Part shown: in pieces, positions 7,520 through 15,653 of the stretch
How the letters are laid out: each line of letters begins with the position of its first letter
Position numbering within the stretch: the first letter of the stretch is position 1
DNA from: Clostridia bacterium
GTDB taxonomy: Bacteria; Bacillota; Clostridia; Christensenellales; Borkfalkiaceae
DNA length: 36,960 nucleotides
Direction of reading: 5' to 3'
Assembly (NCBI GenBank): GCA_014804975.1
Contig: JAAUYT010000020.1
Location: forward strand, 1 to 36,960
The notes under the pieces: generated by a model
What the model was told of the DNA's origin: nothing
Databases searched by the model: none
What the model saw: the letters and a program-made list of their open reading frames with translations, nothing else
Made by a program: the position numbers and the translations under genes

Positions 7520-8386
7520 TTAAAGTGCGCGGGCGATTGCAACCGCCAAGGAGCCCGGTCCGATATGGCAGGACACGGAGAGGGAAAGGGGATTGATATA
7601 GAGGAAGGGAATATCGGGGAAGTTTTCTTTGAGCTCTTCCGCAAAGATTTTCGCTTCTTCGTCGTTATCGGTGTGCGCAACGAAGATACGCATTTCTCCC
7701 TTTTTGACGAAGTCTGCGAAGCGGTTCGTTAAATCGTTTCTGATTGCTTCGATCATGACTTCCTTTGCCTTGCGCATGGTTTTGACTTTCTTGAACGCGT
7801 CCAACTTTTGTCCCTGAATTTGAAGAACGGGACGGATTCCCAAAAGAGTGCCGATAAGAGCGGCGGCAGGGGTCAGTCTTCCGCCTTTTTTCAGATATTT
7901 TAAGGTATTCAGCGAAATGTAAATACTGCTGTCGAACTTGCTTGCGATAAGCGCGTCTTTAATTTCTTTTGCGCTCTTTCCCTCGTTCTTCAACTTGATC
8001 GCGTCGAGAACGGAGAGGCGCTGCGTGATCGAAATACGCTGATTGTCTACGACCTGCACTCTGCCGTTGTAGTCCTTTGCAAGCGTTTCCGCCGTGTGGC
8101 AGGATTCGGAGAGTCCGCTCGACATGGGAATATGTACGATTTCGCTGCCGTCTGCAAGGAGTTTGTCCCAAAGCTCCGTAATGCTTCCGATTGCGGGCTG
8201 ACTCGTGTGGACGTCCGCGTCGCTTTTCAGATATTCGTAGAACTCGGGTTGCGTTAAGTTGATATCTTCAAAAAATTCTTCACCGTTAATGACGAAGGGC
8301 ATGGGAATTACCGAAATACCCATTTCTTCCGCTTCTTTTTGCGTAATGCCGCTGTTCGAATCGGTTACGATTTTAACGTTTGCCAT
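7520..8386 (-). CDS. DegV family fatty-acid-binding protein
   Basis: The 288-residue cytoplasmic protein matches the DegV family over its whole length: 'KIVTDSNSGI' at the N-terminus, 'HTSQPAIG' near residue 60, and 'SLNTLKYLKKGGRL' in the middle. DegV proteins bind a single fatty acid between two domains. Some act as FakB, presenting fatty acids to the kinase FakA for phosphorylation and entry into phospholipids. No fakA gene is in the window, so the partner is not shown. It has a GGAG ribosome binding site and its own promoter, and it stands alone on the minus strand. The acyl-ACP thioesterase gene 1 kb away is another fatty-acid-related function. Confidence 0.92.
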   Translation of the reverse strand: MANVKIVTDSNSGITQKEAEEMGISVIPMPFVINGEEFFEDINLTQPEFYEYLKSDADVHTSQPAIGSITELWDKLLADGSEIVHIPMSSGLSESCHTAETLAKDYNGRVQVVDNQRISITQRLSVLDAIKLKNEGKSAKEIKDALIASKFDSSIYISLNTLKYLKKGGRLTPAAALIGTLLGIRPVLQIQGQKLDAFKKVKTMRKAKEVMIEAIRNDLTNRFADFVKKGEMRIFVAHTDNDEEAKIFAEELKENFPDIPFLYINPLSLSVSCHIGPGSLAVAIARAL

Positions 8387-8421
8387 ACTTTTTTCTCCAT
8401 ATTCTGTAATGTATTGTCATA

Positions 8422-8450
8422 ATTATATATGATACTTGTTGATAAGTCAA
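8422..8450 (-). promoter_or_regulatory. Sigma-A type promoter of degV
   Basis: On the minus strand TTGACT (8445-8450), a 17-bp spacer and TATAAT (8422-8427) precede degV by 35 bp. It overlaps the first codons of the long version of the divergent amidase ORF, which argues against that upstream start. Confidence 0.82.
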
Positions 8451-8497
8451 GAAAATACGCTCCTTTTTTAAAACTATTTGAGTATCGGGTTACTTTT

Positions 8498-8525
8498 CAT
8501 ACAAAGCGGGACAATCTCATACAAT
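8498..8525 (+). promoter_or_regulatory. Possible sigma-E promoter of the cwlD-like gene
   Basis: CATACAAT (8518-8525) matches the sigma-E -10 consensus CATACAHT exactly. TCATACA 13 bp upstream matches 5 of 7 positions of the -35 consensus KMATATT. In Bacillus, cwlD is expressed under sporulation sigma factors. The implied start falls at the ATG itself. Confidence 0.4.
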
Positions 8526-8530
8526 ATAAT

Positions 8531-9235
8531 ATGAATTTTTTCTATCGGCATCGCGTGGCGTTTGGAATCGCGTGTATCTTTTTATCGGTGGCTTTCGCAT
8601 TTGGGGTTTGTATCTTTGCGTTGACTGCGACCGCCTCCGAGAGCGTAAGACTTACCGTCGTCATCGACGCGGGGCACGGGGGAGTGGACGGCGGCGTCGT
8701 CGGGATCGAATCGGGAACGAAGGAGAGCGACATCAACCTCGATTTGTCGCGTCGGCTTTCCCGCTGTTTTTCGGACGCGGGGTTTTCCGTCGTGATGACG
8801 CGCGAAACGGAAGCGGGGCTCTACGGCACGGCGACTTCCGGATACAAAAAACGTGATATGCAAAAGCGTGCCCAGATTATCAATAAGAGCAATCCCGCGC
8901 TCGTCATATCGGTGCATCAGAATTTCTTTTCCATGCGTTCGCGGCGGGGCGCTCAGGTCTTTTTCCGCGAATCGAACGACCGCTCCGTAACGCTTGCCTG
9001 CCTCATTCAGGCCTCGCTCAACGAAATGCCCGAGTGCGTCCGTAAGAGCGAGCCCTTAAAGGGAGACTATTATATATTGAATTGCAGCGACTATCCCTCC
9101 GTCATCGTGGAATGCGGCTTTTTGTCCAACCCGGAGGACGAGGCGCTCTTACTTAATAACGAATACCGCGATAAGATCGCGGCGGCGATTGCCGAAGGAG
9201 CTCTCCGCTATCTTTCCTCCGCCGCAAACGGTTGA
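8531..9235 (+). CDS. cwlD: N-acetylmuramoyl-L-alanine amidase, CwlD-like
   Basis: CwlD removes peptides from muramic acid so that muramic-delta-lactam can form in the spore cortex. I use the ATG at 8531 (234 residues), directly ahead of a membrane anchor at residues 9-34. The longer start would lie in the degV promoter. An Amidase_3 domain follows: zinc ligands H49 (DAGHGG), E65 (KESD) and H129 (SVHQN), and the late Glu in 'VECGFLSNPEDE'. That last motif is typical of CwlD. No Shine-Dalgarno sequence precedes the start, and a sigma-E-like promoter overlaps it, so the mRNA may be nearly leaderless. A general cell-wall amidase of the same family is the alternative. Confidence 0.82.
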   Translation: MNFFYRHRVAFGIACIFLSVAFAFGVCIFALTATASESVRLTVVIDAGHGGVDGGVVGIESGTKESDINLDLSRRLSRCFSDAGFSVVMTRETEAGLYGTATSGYKKRDMQKRAQIINKSNPALVISVHQNFFSMRSRRGAQVFFRESNDRSVTLACLIQASLNEMPECVRKSEPLKGDYYILNCSDYPSVIVECGFLSNPEDEALLLNNEYRDKIAAAIAEGALRYLSSAANG

Positions 9236-9239
9236 ATCG

Positions 9240-9268
9240 TTGACAAGCATTTCCGCCCGTGATATAAT
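9240..9268 (+). promoter_or_regulatory. Sigma-A type promoter of the thioesterase gene, predicting a leaderless mRNA
   Basis: A consensus TTGACA (9240-9245), a 17-bp spacer and TATAAT (9263-9268) lie immediately before the gene. The ATG begins at 9275, 7 bases after the -10 box, which is the expected transcription start. Confidence 0.82.
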
Positions 9269-9274
9269 AAAATC

Positions 9275-10018
9275 ATGAGCGGTTATTCTTTTTCAAAAAA
9301 TTTTTCGGTACTCTACGCGGACTGCGATCATAAGGACGAAGTGCGGCCTTCCGCGCTCCTTTCCTTTGCGCAGGAGGTCGCGGGACAGAGCGCGGACGAG
9401 CTCGGCTTTGGTTACAAAGATACGATCGGCGACAGGTGCGGATTTTTTATTACGACCACCTGTTGTGAAATTTTTACTCCGATCCGCGTAGGAGACCTTC
9501 TGACGGTTTCGACTTGGCCTTTAACGCCCCGCCACGGCATTTTCGAGCGTGATTACGAAGTAAAGAGGGACGGGGAAAGGGTTGCGGCGCTTGCTTCCCG
9601 CTGGTGTCTCGTCGATCTGGATACGCAAAAGATTTTGCCTCCCGAACGCTTGAAGGCGCACCCGACTTGCCCTTACCGCGACGAGAAGATCATAACCCCC
9701 GATTGGTCTCTTCCCAAGCTCAGAGAGGAGGGGAAAGAAATTTATTCCATGCAAACGCACCTTTCGCACTACGATCACTTCCGCCACGTCAATAACACGA
9801 AATACGCCGACTTCTTTATGGACTGCTTTTTAGAGGAGGAGCTTGAAAAAAGGCGCGTAAAGTCCTTCCGTATCTCCTATGCAAAACAGGTGAAGGCGGG
9901 GGAAACGCTCACCTTTTACCGCAAGGATACCGAAGATGGCACGGCGCTCGAAGCGCGCGTGAACGGCGACGCGACGACGCGCTTTTTCGTTACCTTCGAC
10001 GAGAGCGCAAATAGCTAA
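9275..10018 (+). CDS. Acyl-ACP thioesterase (FatA/FatB-like, double hotdog)
   Basis: The 247-residue cytoplasmic enzyme would cleave acyl-ACP to free fatty acid and ACP. It has two hotdog folds in tandem: residues about 1-130, with 'YADCDHKDEVRPSALLSFAQEVAG', and about 150-245. The second carries 'HFRHVNNTKYADFFMDC', the conserved N/H-containing motif of the bacterial and plant acyl-ACP thioesterase family. There is no Shine-Dalgarno sequence: the promoter places transcription start at the ATG. Such enzymes in Clostridia may set membrane or released fatty-acid composition, but chain-length preference cannot be read from sequence. Confidence 0.88.
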   Translation: MSGYSFSKNFSVLYADCDHKDEVRPSALLSFAQEVAGQSADELGFGYKDTIGDRCGFFITTTCCEIFTPIRVGDLLTVSTWPLTPRHGIFERDYEVKRDGERVAALASRWCLVDLDTQKILPPERLKAHPTCPYRDEKIITPDWSLPKLREEGKEIYSMQTHLSHYDHFRHVNNTKYADFFMDCFLEEELEKRRVKSFRISYAKQVKAGETLTFYRKDTEDGTALEARVNGDATTRFFVTFDESANS

Positions 10019-10023
10019 CAAAA

Positions 10024-10076
10024 TGAATATATACACGATATTTGCATAATTAGTCATATAACATTGCATATATTCA
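10024..10076. promoter_or_regulatory. ARG-box-like array upstream of argG
   Basis: TGCATAATTAGTCA (10043-10056) matches 12 of 14 positions of the ArgR site TGAATWWWWATTCA. It is flanked by half-sites TGAATATAT (10024-10032) and ATATATTCA (10068-10076), which are inverted copies of each other. The units are spaced about 19-20 bp, two helical turns, as in ArgR operators. The array lies upstream of the argG promoter, not over it. ArgR itself is not in the window. Confidence 0.4.
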
Positions 10077-10115
10077 CCAAACTATCAATTTTGTTAAAAT
10101 ATTTTTCGGGAACGG

Positions 10116-10143
10116 GGCGCAATCACTTGATTTGCGCCTTTTG
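10116..10143 (+). terminator. Terminator-like hairpin overlapping the argG -35 box
   Basis: GGCGCAATCA pairs with TGATTTGCGCC (one bulged base) and is followed by TTTTGCTTT. It probably ends the thioesterase transcript, and its right arm overlaps the -35 box of the argG promoter, so an operator role is also possible. Confidence 0.5.
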
Positions 10144-10155
10144 CTTTGATATAAT
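10127..10155 (+). promoter_or_regulatory. Sigma-A type promoter of the arginine operon
   Basis: TTGATT (10127-10132), a 17-bp spacer and a perfect TATAAT (10150-10155) lie 32 bp before the argG start, leaving a short leader with an AAAGAGG site. Confidence 0.82.
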
Positions 10156-10187
10156 AATGAAAAAACAAAAAGCAAAAGAGGTATGTT

Positions 10188-11414
10188 ATGGAAAAAATCA
10201 AAAAAGTAGTGCTTGCGTACTCGGGCGGACTCGATACGTCGATCATTATCCCGTGGCTCAAAGAGAACTACGATAACTGCGAAGTCGTTGCGGTATCGGG
10301 CGACGTCGGGCAGGGAACGGAGCTTGACGGCTTGGAAGAAAAGGCGAAAAAGACGGGAGCTAGTAAGCTCTATGTGCTCGATCTCAAAAAGGACTTCGTT
10401 GAAAATTATATCTTCCCCACGGTGCAGGCGGGTGCGAAGTACGAGGAGACCTATCTTCTCGGCACGTCGTTCGCGCGTCCCTGCATTGCAAAGGCGATTG
10501 TAGAGATCGCGAAGAAGGAGAAGGCGGACGCGATCTGCCACGGCTGTACGGGCAAGGGCAACGATCAGGTGCGTTTCGAGCTTGCGATCAAGGCATTCGC
10601 GCCCGAAATGAAGATCATCGCTCCCTGGCGTATTTGGGATATCAAGAGCCGCGACGAGGAAATCGACTACGCCGAGGCGCATAACATTCCCTTGAAGATC
10701 AACCGCGAAACCAACTATTCCAAGGACAAAAACTTGTGGCATCTTTCGCACGAGGGGCTCGATCTCGAAGACCCCGCAAACGAACCGCTTTACGAAAAAG
10801 AGGGCTTCCTCGAACTCGGTGTATCGCCCATTCAGGCGCCCGATAAGCCCGCCTATATCACCATTCACTTTGAAAAGGGTATTCCCACCGCAATCGACGG
10901 CAAAGCCATGGGCGCGGTGGAGCTTGTAGAAAAGCTCAACGAAGTGGGCGGAAAGAACGGCGTGGGACTTGCCGACCTTGTAGAAAACAGACTCGTCGGC
11001 ATGAAGTCGCGCGGCGTGTACGAAACGCCGGGCGGCGCGATTCTCTACGAGGCGCACAGACTTCTTGAAATGATCTGCCTTGATAAGGCGACCCAGCATT
11101 ATAAACAGCTTATTGCGATCAAGTTCGGCGAAATGGTCTACGACGGGCAGTGGTTCACGCCGCTCAGAGAGGCGCTTACGGCATTCGTCGATAAAACGCA
11201 GGAGACCGTCACGGGCGACGTAAAGCTCCGTATTTACAAGGGCAATATTACGAGCGCGGGCATCACCTCGCCGCACTCGCTTTACAGTGAAAATATCGCT
11301 ACGTTCGACGACGACGGTGGAGCGTACTCGCAGAAGGATTCCGAGGGCTTTATCAACCTCTTCGGACTTCCCATTAAAGTGAAGGCGTTGCTCGATCAAA
11401 AGAAACTCAAATGA
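10188..11414 (+). CDS. argG: Argininosuccinate synthase
   Basis: ArgG joins citrulline and aspartate, using ATP, to give argininosuccinate, the penultimate step of arginine synthesis. The 408-residue length is normal. The N-terminal PP-loop AYSGGLDTS (residues 10-18) binds ATP. The '[14 protein letters not shown]' and '[18 protein letters not shown]' segments are diagnostic. It is the first gene of the cluster, with its own promoter, ARG-box-like sites upstream and an AAAGAGG ribosome binding site. Its stop overlaps the argC start (ATGA). argH, for the last step, is not in the window. Confidence 0.98.
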   Translation: MEKIKKVVLAYSGGLDTSIIIPWLKENYDNCEVVAVSGDVGQGTELDGLEEKAKKTGASKLYVLDLKKDFVENYIFPTVQAGAKYEETYLLGTSFARPCIAKAIVEIAKKEKADAICHGCTGKGNDQVRFELAIKAFAPEMKIIAPWRIWDIKSRDEEIDYAEAHNIPLKINRETNYSKDKNLWHLSHEGLDLEDPANEPLYEKEGFLELGVSPIQAPDKPAYITIHFEKGIPTAIDGKAMGAVELVEKLNEVGGKNGVGLADLVENRLVGMKSRGVYETPGGAILYEAHRLLEMICLDKATQHYKQLIAIKFGEMVYDGQWFTPLREALTAFVDKTQETVTGDVKLRIYKGNITSAGITSPHSLYSENIATFDDDGGAYSQKDSEGFINLFGLPIKVKALLDQKKLK

Positions 11415-12331
11415 TCAAAGTATTCATCGACGGAAGAGAGGGGACGACGGGGCTGAAAATCGACGAACGCCTCAGACCTCGGAAGGATATCGAAGTGATC
11501 GTCCTTCCCGAAGAATTTAGGAAGGATATTTCCGCGCGGAAGGAAGCAATCAATTCCTCCGACGTGACCTTTTTGTGCCTGCCCGACGCGGCGGCAAAAG
11601 AGGCGGTCACGCTCGTTGCCAACCCCAAAACGATCGTCATCGACGCTTCGACCGCGCACAGAACGCAAGAGGGCTGGGCGTACGGCTTTGCGGAGCTTTC
11701 AAAGGAGCACCGCGAACGAATCGCAAGGGGTAAGCGCATTGCGAACCCCGGCTGCTATGCAAGCGGTTTTATCGCGCTCGTATATCCCTTGGTGAAGGCG
11801 GGAATCGTGCCCGCGGACTATCCCTTCGTGTGCCACGCGGTAAGTGGGTATTCGGGCGGCGGCAAAAAGGCGATCGCGCAGTACGAAAGTACGCCCCGCG
11901 ATATTTCGCTTGAAACGCCCCGCCTGTACGCAGTGGGACTTGAACACAAACACCTGCCCGAAATGGTCAAGACGTGCGGCTTAAAAAGAACGCCCGTGTT
12001 CAACCCGTACATCTGCGATTTTTATAGCGGCATGAGCGTAAGCGTTCCGCTCTTTTGCGACCTTATCAAAAAAGGAACGACGAAGGAGACGGTAGAAAAA
12101 ATTCTTACAGAGCATTACGAAAACGGCAACTTTGTGCATATAAAGAAAGAAGAGGGGTATCTCTCCGCAAACGGGCTTGTCGGCACGAACAACATGGAGC
12201 TATTCGTAAACGGCAACGAAGAGCGTATTTTGCTCACGGCGACCTTGGATAATTTGGGAAAAGGTGCAAGTGGAGCCGCAATTCAGAATATGAATATTGC
12301 TCTGGGGCTTGACGAACGCCTCGGTTTGTGA
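11411..12331 (+). CDS. argC: N-acetyl-gamma-glutamyl-phosphate reductase, type 2
   Basis: ArgC reduces N-acetylglutamyl phosphate to the semialdehyde with NADPH, the third step of ornithine synthesis. The 306-residue length and the N-terminus '[15 protein letters not shown]' identify the shorter type 2 form. The catalytic cysteine is C115 in ANPGCYASG. The start overlaps the argG stop. A second promoter for the following genes lies in its last codons. Confidence 0.96.
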   Translation: MIKVFIDGREGTTGLKIDERLRPRKDIEVIVLPEEFRKDISARKEAINSSDVTFLCLPDAAAKEAVTLVANPKTIVIDASTAHRTQEGWAYGFAELSKEHRERIARGKRIANPGCYASGFIALVYPLVKAGIVPADYPFVCHAVSGYSGGGKKAIAQYESTPRDISLETPRLYAVGLEHKHLPEMVKTCGLKRTPVFNPYICDFYSGMSVSVPLFCDLIKKGTTKETVEKILTEHYENGNFVHIKKEEGYLSANGLVGTNNMELFVNGNEERILLTATLDNLGKGASGAAIQNMNIALGLDERLGL

Positions 12332-12337
12332 TATAAT
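12309..12337 (+). promoter_or_regulatory. Internal promoter for argJ and downstream genes
   Basis: TTGACG (12309-12314), a 17-bp spacer and TATAAT (12332-12337) straddle the argC stop codon. The ribosome binding site AGGGGG and the argJ ATG follow about 20 bp later. Part of the match is constrained by argC coding, but the -10 box is largely non-coding. Confidence 0.72.
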
Positions 12338-12357
12338 CAATCGGATAGGGGGAAAAC

Positions 12358-13572
12358 ATGGTAGAATTTATCGAAGGGGGCGTATGCGCGCCCAAAGGTT
12401 TTAAGGCGAACGGCGTCCATTGCGGGATCCGTAAAAACAGAACGAAGCGCGATTTAGCTCTGATTGTTTCGGAAAAGAGGTGCTCCGCCGCAGCGGTGTA
12501 CACGACGAATTTAGTCAAGGGTGCGCCCATTCTCGTGACGAAGGAACACCTTCAAGACGGGTACGCGCAGGCGATCGTCGTAAACAGCGGAAACGCAAAC
12601 ACCTGCAACCGTAACGGCGTAAGTATTGCTAACAGAATGTGCGCGCTCGTCAAGCGCTACACGAAAATTCCCAAAGAGGACGTCATCGTGGGCTCCACGG
12701 GCGTCATCGGACAAAAGCTTGTAATTGACCCCATTAAAGAGGGAATGCCCTCTCTTGCCGCAGGACTTGGCGACAACAGCTCCCTGGCGGCGGAAGCCAT
12801 TATGACGACCGACACCGTGAAAAAGGAATTTGCAATCAAGTTTACTTTGAACGGCAAGGAAGTAAAAATGGGTGCGATCGGAAAGGGCGTGGGAATGATT
12901 TGCCCCAACATGGCGACTCTTCTCTTGTTCATTACGACCGACGCGGCGATCTCTCCCCAAATGCTGCAAAAGGCGCTCTCCGAAGAGGTTGACGATTCCC
13001 TGAATATGCTCTCCGTGGATAGGGACACTTCCACGAACGACACGCTTGCAGTTCTTGCGAACGGGCTTGCGGGAAACAAGGAAATCGTTGACGAAGGAAA
13101 GGACTTTCAGACCTTCAAGGAAATGCTTCACGTCGTCACGACGAAGTTCTGCAAAATGCTTGCGGCGGACGGCGAGGGCGCAACGAAGCTTATCGAGTGC
13201 CACGTCAAGCGCGCCAAAACGAAGGCGGACGCGCGCATTGCCGCAAAGGCGGTCGTCAATTCCAACCTTGTGAAAGCAATGGTGTTCGGCGCGGACGCGA
13301 ACGGCGGAAGAGTAATGTGTGCGCTCGGCTATTCGGGAGCGGATATCGACATCACGAAAATCAACGTGAGCTTCTGCTCATCGGCGGGAATCGTCGAAGC
13401 GTACAGAAAGGGCTTTGCCCGTCCGTTTGACGAAGAGCTTGCAAAAAGAATTCTTTCGCAAAAAGAAATACATATCATGATCGATCTCAACGACGGGATC
13501 GAGAGCGCAACGGCATACGGCTGCGACTTAACTTACGACTACGTGAAAATCAACGGAGATTACAGAACGTGA
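12358..13572 (+). CDS. argJ: Bifunctional glutamate N-acetyltransferase / ornithine acetyltransferase
   Basis: ArgJ moves the acetyl group from N-acetylornithine to glutamate, releasing ornithine and regenerating N-acetylglutamate; some forms also use acetyl-CoA. The 404-residue proenzyme cleaves itself into two chains. The cleavage motif 'KGVGMICPNMATLL' places the bond between A186 and T187, and T187 becomes the nucleophile. The start is an ATG behind AGGGGG and an internal promoter. No argA or argE is seen here, consistent with a cyclic pathway. Whether it is mono- or bifunctional cannot be told from sequence. Confidence 0.97.
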   Translation: MVEFIEGGVCAPKGFKANGVHCGIRKNRTKRDLALIVSEKRCSAAAVYTTNLVKGAPILVTKEHLQDGYAQAIVVNSGNANTCNRNGVSIANRMCALVKRYTKIPKEDVIVGSTGVIGQKLVIDPIKEGMPSLAAGLGDNSSLAAEAIMTTDTVKKEFAIKFTLNGKEVKMGAIGKGVGMICPNMATLLLFITTDAAISPQMLQKALSEEVDDSLNMLSVDRDTSTNDTLAVLANGLAGNKEIVDEGKDFQTFKEMLHVVTTKFCKMLAADGEGATKLIECHVKRAKTKADARIAAKAVVNSNLVKAMVFGADANGGRVMCALGYSGADIDITKINVSFCSSAGIVEAYRKGFARPFDEELAKRILSQKEIHIMIDLNDGIESATAYGCDLTYDYVKINGDYRT

Positions 13573-14426
13573 CGGAGATCGATAAAAAGGCAGAGTTTTT
13601 AATCGAGGCAATGCCTTACATCGAAAAATACAGGAATAAAATTCTTGTCATCAAATACGGCGGGAACGCCATGCTGGGCGACGAAGCGAAAATCGAAGTC
13701 ATGCGCGATTTAACGCTTCTTCGTTGCGTGGGGGTCAAGGTCGTTTTAGTCCACGGCGGCGGGCCCGAAATTTCGGAAACGCTCTCGCGCATGGGCATTC
13801 CCTCGAAGTTTGTGAACGGACTTCGCTATACCGACGAAGAGACGGCGGAAGTCGTAAGAATGGTGCTTTCGGGCAAAGTGAATAAATCGCTCGTGCATAT
13901 TCTTCAAAGTCTGGGCGCGAAGTCGGTAGGGCTTTCGGGAATGGACGGCGGAATGCTCCTTTGCGAAAAGATGGACGAAAAGCTCGGCTTCGTCGGCAAA
14001 ATTACAAATGTGAACGCAGAGCTCATTCTCGACTGTCTGGAAAAGGACTATATGCCCGTTATCTCCTCGGTGGGGTTCGATAACGAGGGCAATATTTATA
14101 ACGTGAATGCCGACAGTGCAGCTTCGAGTATCGCGGGCGCGCTCCAAGCCGAGAGCTTGATTTTAATGACGGACGTCAAGGGGCTTTTGCGGAATAAAGA
14201 CGACGAGGGCAGTTTAATTAAAAAAGTGTACGTATCGGATATAGAATCGCTTGTACGCGAGGGGATCATATCGGGCGGTATGATTCCGAAAATCAATTGC
14301 TGTAAAGAGGCGATCCGCCGCGGAGTAAACCGTGTGTTTATTACAGACGGAAGGGTCAAGCATTCTCTTTTACTCGAATTGCTTTCCGATGAAGGTATGG
14401 GAACGATGTTTGTAAAGGGCGACTGA
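13569..14426 (+). CDS. argB: Acetylglutamate kinase
   Basis: ArgB phosphorylates N-acetylglutamate, usually the step inhibited by arginine. The 285-residue protein starts at a GTG overlapping the argJ stop (GTGA), with GGAGAT upstream. The ATP/substrate motifs KYGGNAM (from residue 29) and 'VHGGGPEIS' are intact. The N-terminal helix 'EAMPYIEKYRNK' is the feature found in arginine-sensitive hexameric kinases, so feedback inhibition is likely. Its stop codon lies inside the stem of a terminator hairpin. Confidence 0.97.
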   Translation: MTEIDKKAEFLIEAMPYIEKYRNKILVIKYGGNAMLGDEAKIEVMRDLTLLRCVGVKVVLVHGGGPEISETLSRMGIPSKFVNGLRYTDEETAEVVRMVLSGKVNKSLVHILQSLGAKSVGLSGMDGGMLLCEKMDEKLGFVGKITNVNAELILDCLEKDYMPVISSVGFDNEGNIYNVNADSAASSIAGALQAESLILMTDVKGLLRNKDDEGSLIKKVYVSDIESLVREGIISGGMIPKINCCKEAIRRGVNRVFITDGRVKHSLLLELLSDEGMGTMFVKGD

Positions 14427-14447
14427 TTTTTTAATCAGTCTCTTTTT
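14421..14447 (+). terminator. Terminator between argB and argD, inside the arginine operon
   Basis: GACTGATT-TTTT-AATCAGTC is a perfect 8-bp stem followed by TCTTTTTT. The argB stop codon is part of the stem. Because argD, argF and carAB continue on the same strand, it would act as a partial stop or attenuator. Confidence 0.8.
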
Positions 14448-14486
14448 TCGGTTTGACCCTTAAAAGAAGTTAAGGACTTATCTATC

Positions 14487-15653
14487 ATGAAGTTAGAAGA
14501 AATCAAAGAACTCGATTCAAAATACGGCGCAAAGACCTTTTCGCGCTTTGACGTTGCATTCAGGGGCGGTAAGAACGCCACCCTTATAGGCGAAGACGGC
14601 AAGGAATATATCGACTTCGGTTCGGGGATCGCCGTCAATATCTTCGGCGTAAACGACGAGGAATGGAAAAGCGCCGTAATCGGTCAGCTCAATAAAATTC
14701 AGCACGCGAGCAATCTTTACTATATCGAACCGCAGGCGCGGCTAAGTAAGCTCTTGTGCGAAAAGTCGGGTGCAAAGCGCGTATTCTTCGGTAACTCCGG
14801 CGCGGAAGCCAACGAGTGCGCCTTTAAAACCGCAAGAAAATATTCTTACGATAAGTACGGAGAAAAGCGCAAAAGAATTATTTCCTTAAAAGACAGCTTT
14901 CACGGAAGAACGCTCTTTACGCTCTCCGCGACGGGACAAGACGCCTTCCATAAATACTTTGCGCCCTTCGTGCCCGACGTCGTCAATACGGTTGCGGATA
15001 TCAAGGCGATAGACAGGGCGGCGGACGGCAGGGCTTGCGCCGTCGTGATCGAATGTATACAGGGCGAAAGCGGGGTCACTGCGCTTGATAAAACGTTCGT
15101 GAAAGAGCTTGCAGACTACTGTAAAGAGAAGGATATTTTACTCATCTGCGACGAGGTGCAGTGCGGAAACGGCAGAACGGGAAAATTCTTTGCCTACGAG
15201 CATTACTCAATCACGCCCGATATCGTAACGACCGCAAAGGGGATCGCGGGCGGACTTCCGCTCGGCGCGTGCCTCTTCTATGACAAGACGGAAAACGTGT
15301 TGGGGGTGGGCGATCACGGCTCGACCTTCGGCGGAAACCCCGTTGCGTGTGCGGGCGCGTGCAATATCGTGGAGCGTTTAAACGACGATTTCTTATTCGA
15401 GGTCACGGGCAAAGCGGAGTATCTAAGAGCAAAGCTTTCCAAAATCGACGGCGTGAAAAAGGTGACGGGCATGGGGCTTATGATCGGGCTCGAAACGGAC
15501 AAGCCCCCCAAAGAAGTCGCGATAGAATGCTTAGAGCGCGGACTGCTTGTTTTGACCGCGCACAATAGGGTGCGCCTGTTGCCGCCTCTTACAATTACCA
15601 AAACGGAAATGGACGAGGGACTTGCGATCCTCAGTGGAGTATTACAAAAATGA
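14487..15653 (+). CDS. argD: Acetylornithine aminotransferase
   Basis: ArgD uses PLP to convert N-acetylglutamate semialdehyde to N-acetylornithine with glutamate as donor; the family often also serves as succinyl-DAP aminotransferase in lysine synthesis. It has 388 residues, a class III aminotransferase fold, 'GNSGAEANECAFK', 'SFHGRTLF' and the PLP lysine K251 in TTAKGIAGG. It sits 60 bp after argB, behind a terminator hairpin, with an AAGGA site. A good independent promoter is not evident, so it probably relies on read-through. Its end overlaps argF. Confidence 0.96.
   Translation: MKLEEIKELDSKYGAKTFSRFDVAFRGGKNATLIGEDGKEYIDFGSGIAVNIFGVNDEEWKSAVIGQLNKIQHASNLYYIEPQARLSKLLCEKSGAKRVFFGNSGAEANECAFKTARKYSYDKYGEKRKRIISLKDSFHGRTLFTLSATGQDAFHKYFAPFVPDVVNTVADIKAIDRAADGRACAVVIECIQGESGVTALDKTFVKELADYCKEKDILLICDEVQCGNGRTGKFFAYEHYSITPDIVTTAKGIAGGLPLGACLFYDKTENVLGVGDHGSTFGGNPVACAGACNIVERLNDDFLFEVTGKAEYLRAKLSKIDGVKKVTGMGLMIGLETDKPPKEVAIECLERGLLVLTAHNRVRLLPPLTITKTEMDEGLAILSGVLQK

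Noticed and set aside
8429-8530. Upstream extension of the CwlD-like protein in the ORF track
   Set aside because: It has no ribosome binding site, overlaps the divergent degV promoter, and adds a non-hydrophobic stretch ahead of the membrane anchor.
10074-11399. 441-residue minus-strand ORF opposite argG
   Set aside because: It is entirely antisense to a clearly conserved gene, is rich in Arg/His/Val as expected for a codon-bias shadow, and has no ribosome binding site.
14453-14485. TTGACC followed by TATCTA as a promoter for argD
   Set aside because: The spacer would be about 20 bp and the -10 match is poor, so it is not listed as a promoter.
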